A DNA stretch of 25,314 bases, taken from NCBI GenBank assembly GCA_036787065.1, contig DAIQPZ010000027.1:1-25314 (forward strand), given 5' to 3'. Shown piece by piece: positions 24,494 to 25,314 of the stretch; the first letter of the stretch is position 1; each line of letters begins with the position of its first letter. The translations under genes were made by a program, and so were the position numbers. The DNA is from JAJYIW01 sp036787065. GTDB lineage: Bacteria; Chloroflexota; Anaerolineae; Anaerolineales; Anaerolineaceae. The notes beneath the pieces are model-generated. The model was not told where the DNA came from and searched no databases. It saw only the letters and a list, made by a program, of their open reading frames with translations.

Positions 24494-24547
24494 GGGATTT
24501 GCCGTGGTAAATACCCCAAAATGTGGGTATTCACCACGGAAATTCCC
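24494..24547. repeat. Large imperfect inverted repeat in the leader of the papain-like gene
   Basis: The left arm GGGATTTGCCGTGGTAAATA plus CCC pairs with GGGTATTCACCACGGAAATT plus CCC around an 8-nt loop, with only a few mismatches in 23 positions. It ends 50 nt before the ATG at 24598. There is no T-run, so it is not a normal terminator; it could be an RNA structure, a protein-binding palindrome or a second class of palindromic repeat. Confidence 0.75.
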
Positions 24548-24597
24548 AGAGAGCCGATACATTTCTTGTAGTTTACCTGAGAAAATGGGATACAATC

Positions 24598-25248
24598 ATG
24601 GATACCGTTCAAACCAAGTTCGATCCGTTAGTCAATGGTTTTAAATTCGTCAACCATTTTGAATTTCCCGATTTATTCAAAATTAACCTGCCGTTTGTCC
24701 GTGCAATCCCGATCGCAACGAACGAGATTGTTTATGGATTATGTGGTGGCATGTGTTTTACCGCCCTGGATTACTTATACGCTGGGAAGCCTGTTCCAGC
24801 GACCACCAATGTGGATGATATCAATTACAGCCTTTTTATAAATTTATGGAAGCGGCAAATTGACAGTCTGGGAAAAGATGCGCTTCAGAAAATATTTTCC
24901 TTTATGATCCTGGATGATGCGGATTCAACGAAAAAAGTCGTTCTGGAGGAGATTCCCAAGGTGCGGCGCCTGGTCGATCAGGGCCAGCCGGCCGTCCTCG
25001 TCTTAATCCGGGTCAAGGGACTGGTCGATCCGACCCATAATCACCAGGTGGTTGTGACCAGTTACGCTTATAATCCAGATACGGATGAATTGACACTTAA
25101 TCTCTACGAACCCAACCATCCAGGGATGGCACCTACCCTGAATGTGAAAGGGTTAAAAACGCCGGTCAGTGCCCAAATCACACAATCGACCGGAGAGGGT
25201 TTGCGCGGTTTCTTTGTGATCGACTATTCATCAAAGCCCCCAGCTTAA
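24598..25248 (+). CDS. Uncharacterised protein with papain-like cysteine-peptidase features
   Basis: A 216-residue soluble protein with no signal peptide. YGLCGGMCFTALDYLYAGK (46-64) puts a cysteine (C49) at the start of a helix, as in papain-like folds. NHQVVVTSYAYNP (148-160) supplies H149 at the start of a strand, and LNLYEPNHPG (168-177) supplies a polar third residue. C-H-(N/D/E) order and spacing fit a cysteine peptidase or transglutaminase-type triad. I recall GLCGGM-bearing proteins as a widespread uncharacterised family, sometimes joined to other domains, but cannot name it or a substrate. I chose the ATG at 24598 because the in-frame upstream start at 24523 lies inside the leader hairpin; its ribosome site (GGGA) is weak. 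Confidence 0.7.
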   Translation: MDTVQTKFDPLVNGFKFVNHFEFPDLFKINLPFVRAIPIATNEIVYGLCGGMCFTALDYLYAGKPVPATTNVDDINYSLFINLWKRQIDSLGKDALQKIFSFMILDDADSTKKVVLEEIPKVRRLVDQGQPAVLVLIRVKGLVDPTHNHQVVVTSYAYNPDTDELTLNLYEPNHPGMAPTLNVKGLKTPVSAQITQSTGEGLRGFFVIDYSSKPPA

Positions 25249-25263
25249 TGCGTGGTAGACAGA

Positions 25264-25291
25264 TTCCCTCCCCTTTAGGGGAGGGTTAGGG
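25264..25291. repeat. Short palindrome after the papain-like gene
   Basis: CTCCCC-TTTA-GGGGAG forms a compact hairpin about 20 nt after the stop codon. A related purine/pyrimidine motif (CCTTTAGGGAGGGG) occurs at the mannosidase 3' end (about 2185-2198). It may act as a weak terminator or be a dispersed short repeat. Confidence 0.4.
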
Positions 25292-25314
25292 AGAGGTAAA
25301 CGCCCATTGATCAG

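Noticed and set aside
1..25314. tRNA or rRNA genes
   Set aside because: No cloverleaf with TTCGANNC plus matching acceptor stems and no rRNA core sequence was seen by eye; a dedicated scan such as tRNAscan-SE would settle it.

Overview
The window reads as a scaffold from an uncultured member of the Chloroflexota, most likely Anaerolineae. This is inferred from family content and style: anti-sigma-like zinc-finger proteins, a U32 peptidase beside uvrA sequence, secreted beta-helix proteins ending in an FLP-type tail, many TTG/GTG starts and a mid-range G+C. A run of 100 N (12508-12607) marks a scaffold join, so this is a draft or metagenome assembly. No rRNA, tRNA, CRISPR array, phage module or transposase gene was found.

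Layout. 1-2.0 kb: a palindromic repeat element, a small coiled-coil protein (+) and a membrane anti-sigma-factor-like protein (-), convergent on a shared terminator. 2.2-7.7 kb (-): a GH38 alpha-mannosidase, a U32/RlhA-type peptidase-like protein, and the C-terminal remnant of uvrA cut off at a repeat copy. 7.85-10.5 kb (+): a stand-alone protein resembling the DNA gyrase A C-terminal beta-propeller, then an Hsp70/YegD-like ATPase. 10.6-12.5 kb (+): a Gfo/Idh/MocA oxidoreductase and a sugar-isomerase-like TIM barrel protein overlapping by 4 nt. 12.4-13.55 kb (-): the last residues of a PP2C/SpoIIE-type phosphatase, the gap, and a decayed GspE/PilB-like ATPase gene with three in-frame stops and a frameshift. 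14.0-17.2 kb (+): a large secreted beta-helix/Ig-like protein behind a strong predicted promoter. 17.4-19.6 kb (+): a phosphofructokinase with an unusual active site and an aldo/keto reductase. 19.7-21.5 kb (-): exonuclease III and an EamA-type permease, translationally coupled. 21.7-23.1 kb (+): a CehA/McbA-type PHP metallohydrolase. 23.1-24.3 kb (-): a Tat-exported beta-helix pseudogene. 24.6-25.25 kb (+): a papain-like protein of an uncharacterised family.

How the genes fit together. Several encode carbohydrate functions (mannosidase, oxidoreductase plus isomerase, phosphofructokinase, aldo/keto reductase), which suits a heterotrophic sugar-degrading lifestyle. They do not form one operon. 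Three genes are clearly decaying (uvrA fragment, GspE-like, Tat beta-helix), unless consensus errors near the scaffold gap explain some of the lesions.

The most distinctive structure is a family of about 110-bp elements. Each has a roughly 50-bp palindromic core beginning CCGAATTTGAGG, and the better-preserved copies end in short inverted repeats resembling GTAACTACTCAG. There are five copies, at about 36, 5467, 7661, 9045 and 21549, all at gene borders. They look like non-autonomous mobile or REP-like elements. The best candidate for an undescribed gene pair is the gyrase-propeller-like protein plus Hsp70-like ATPase. Nothing here proves a new defence or mobile system.
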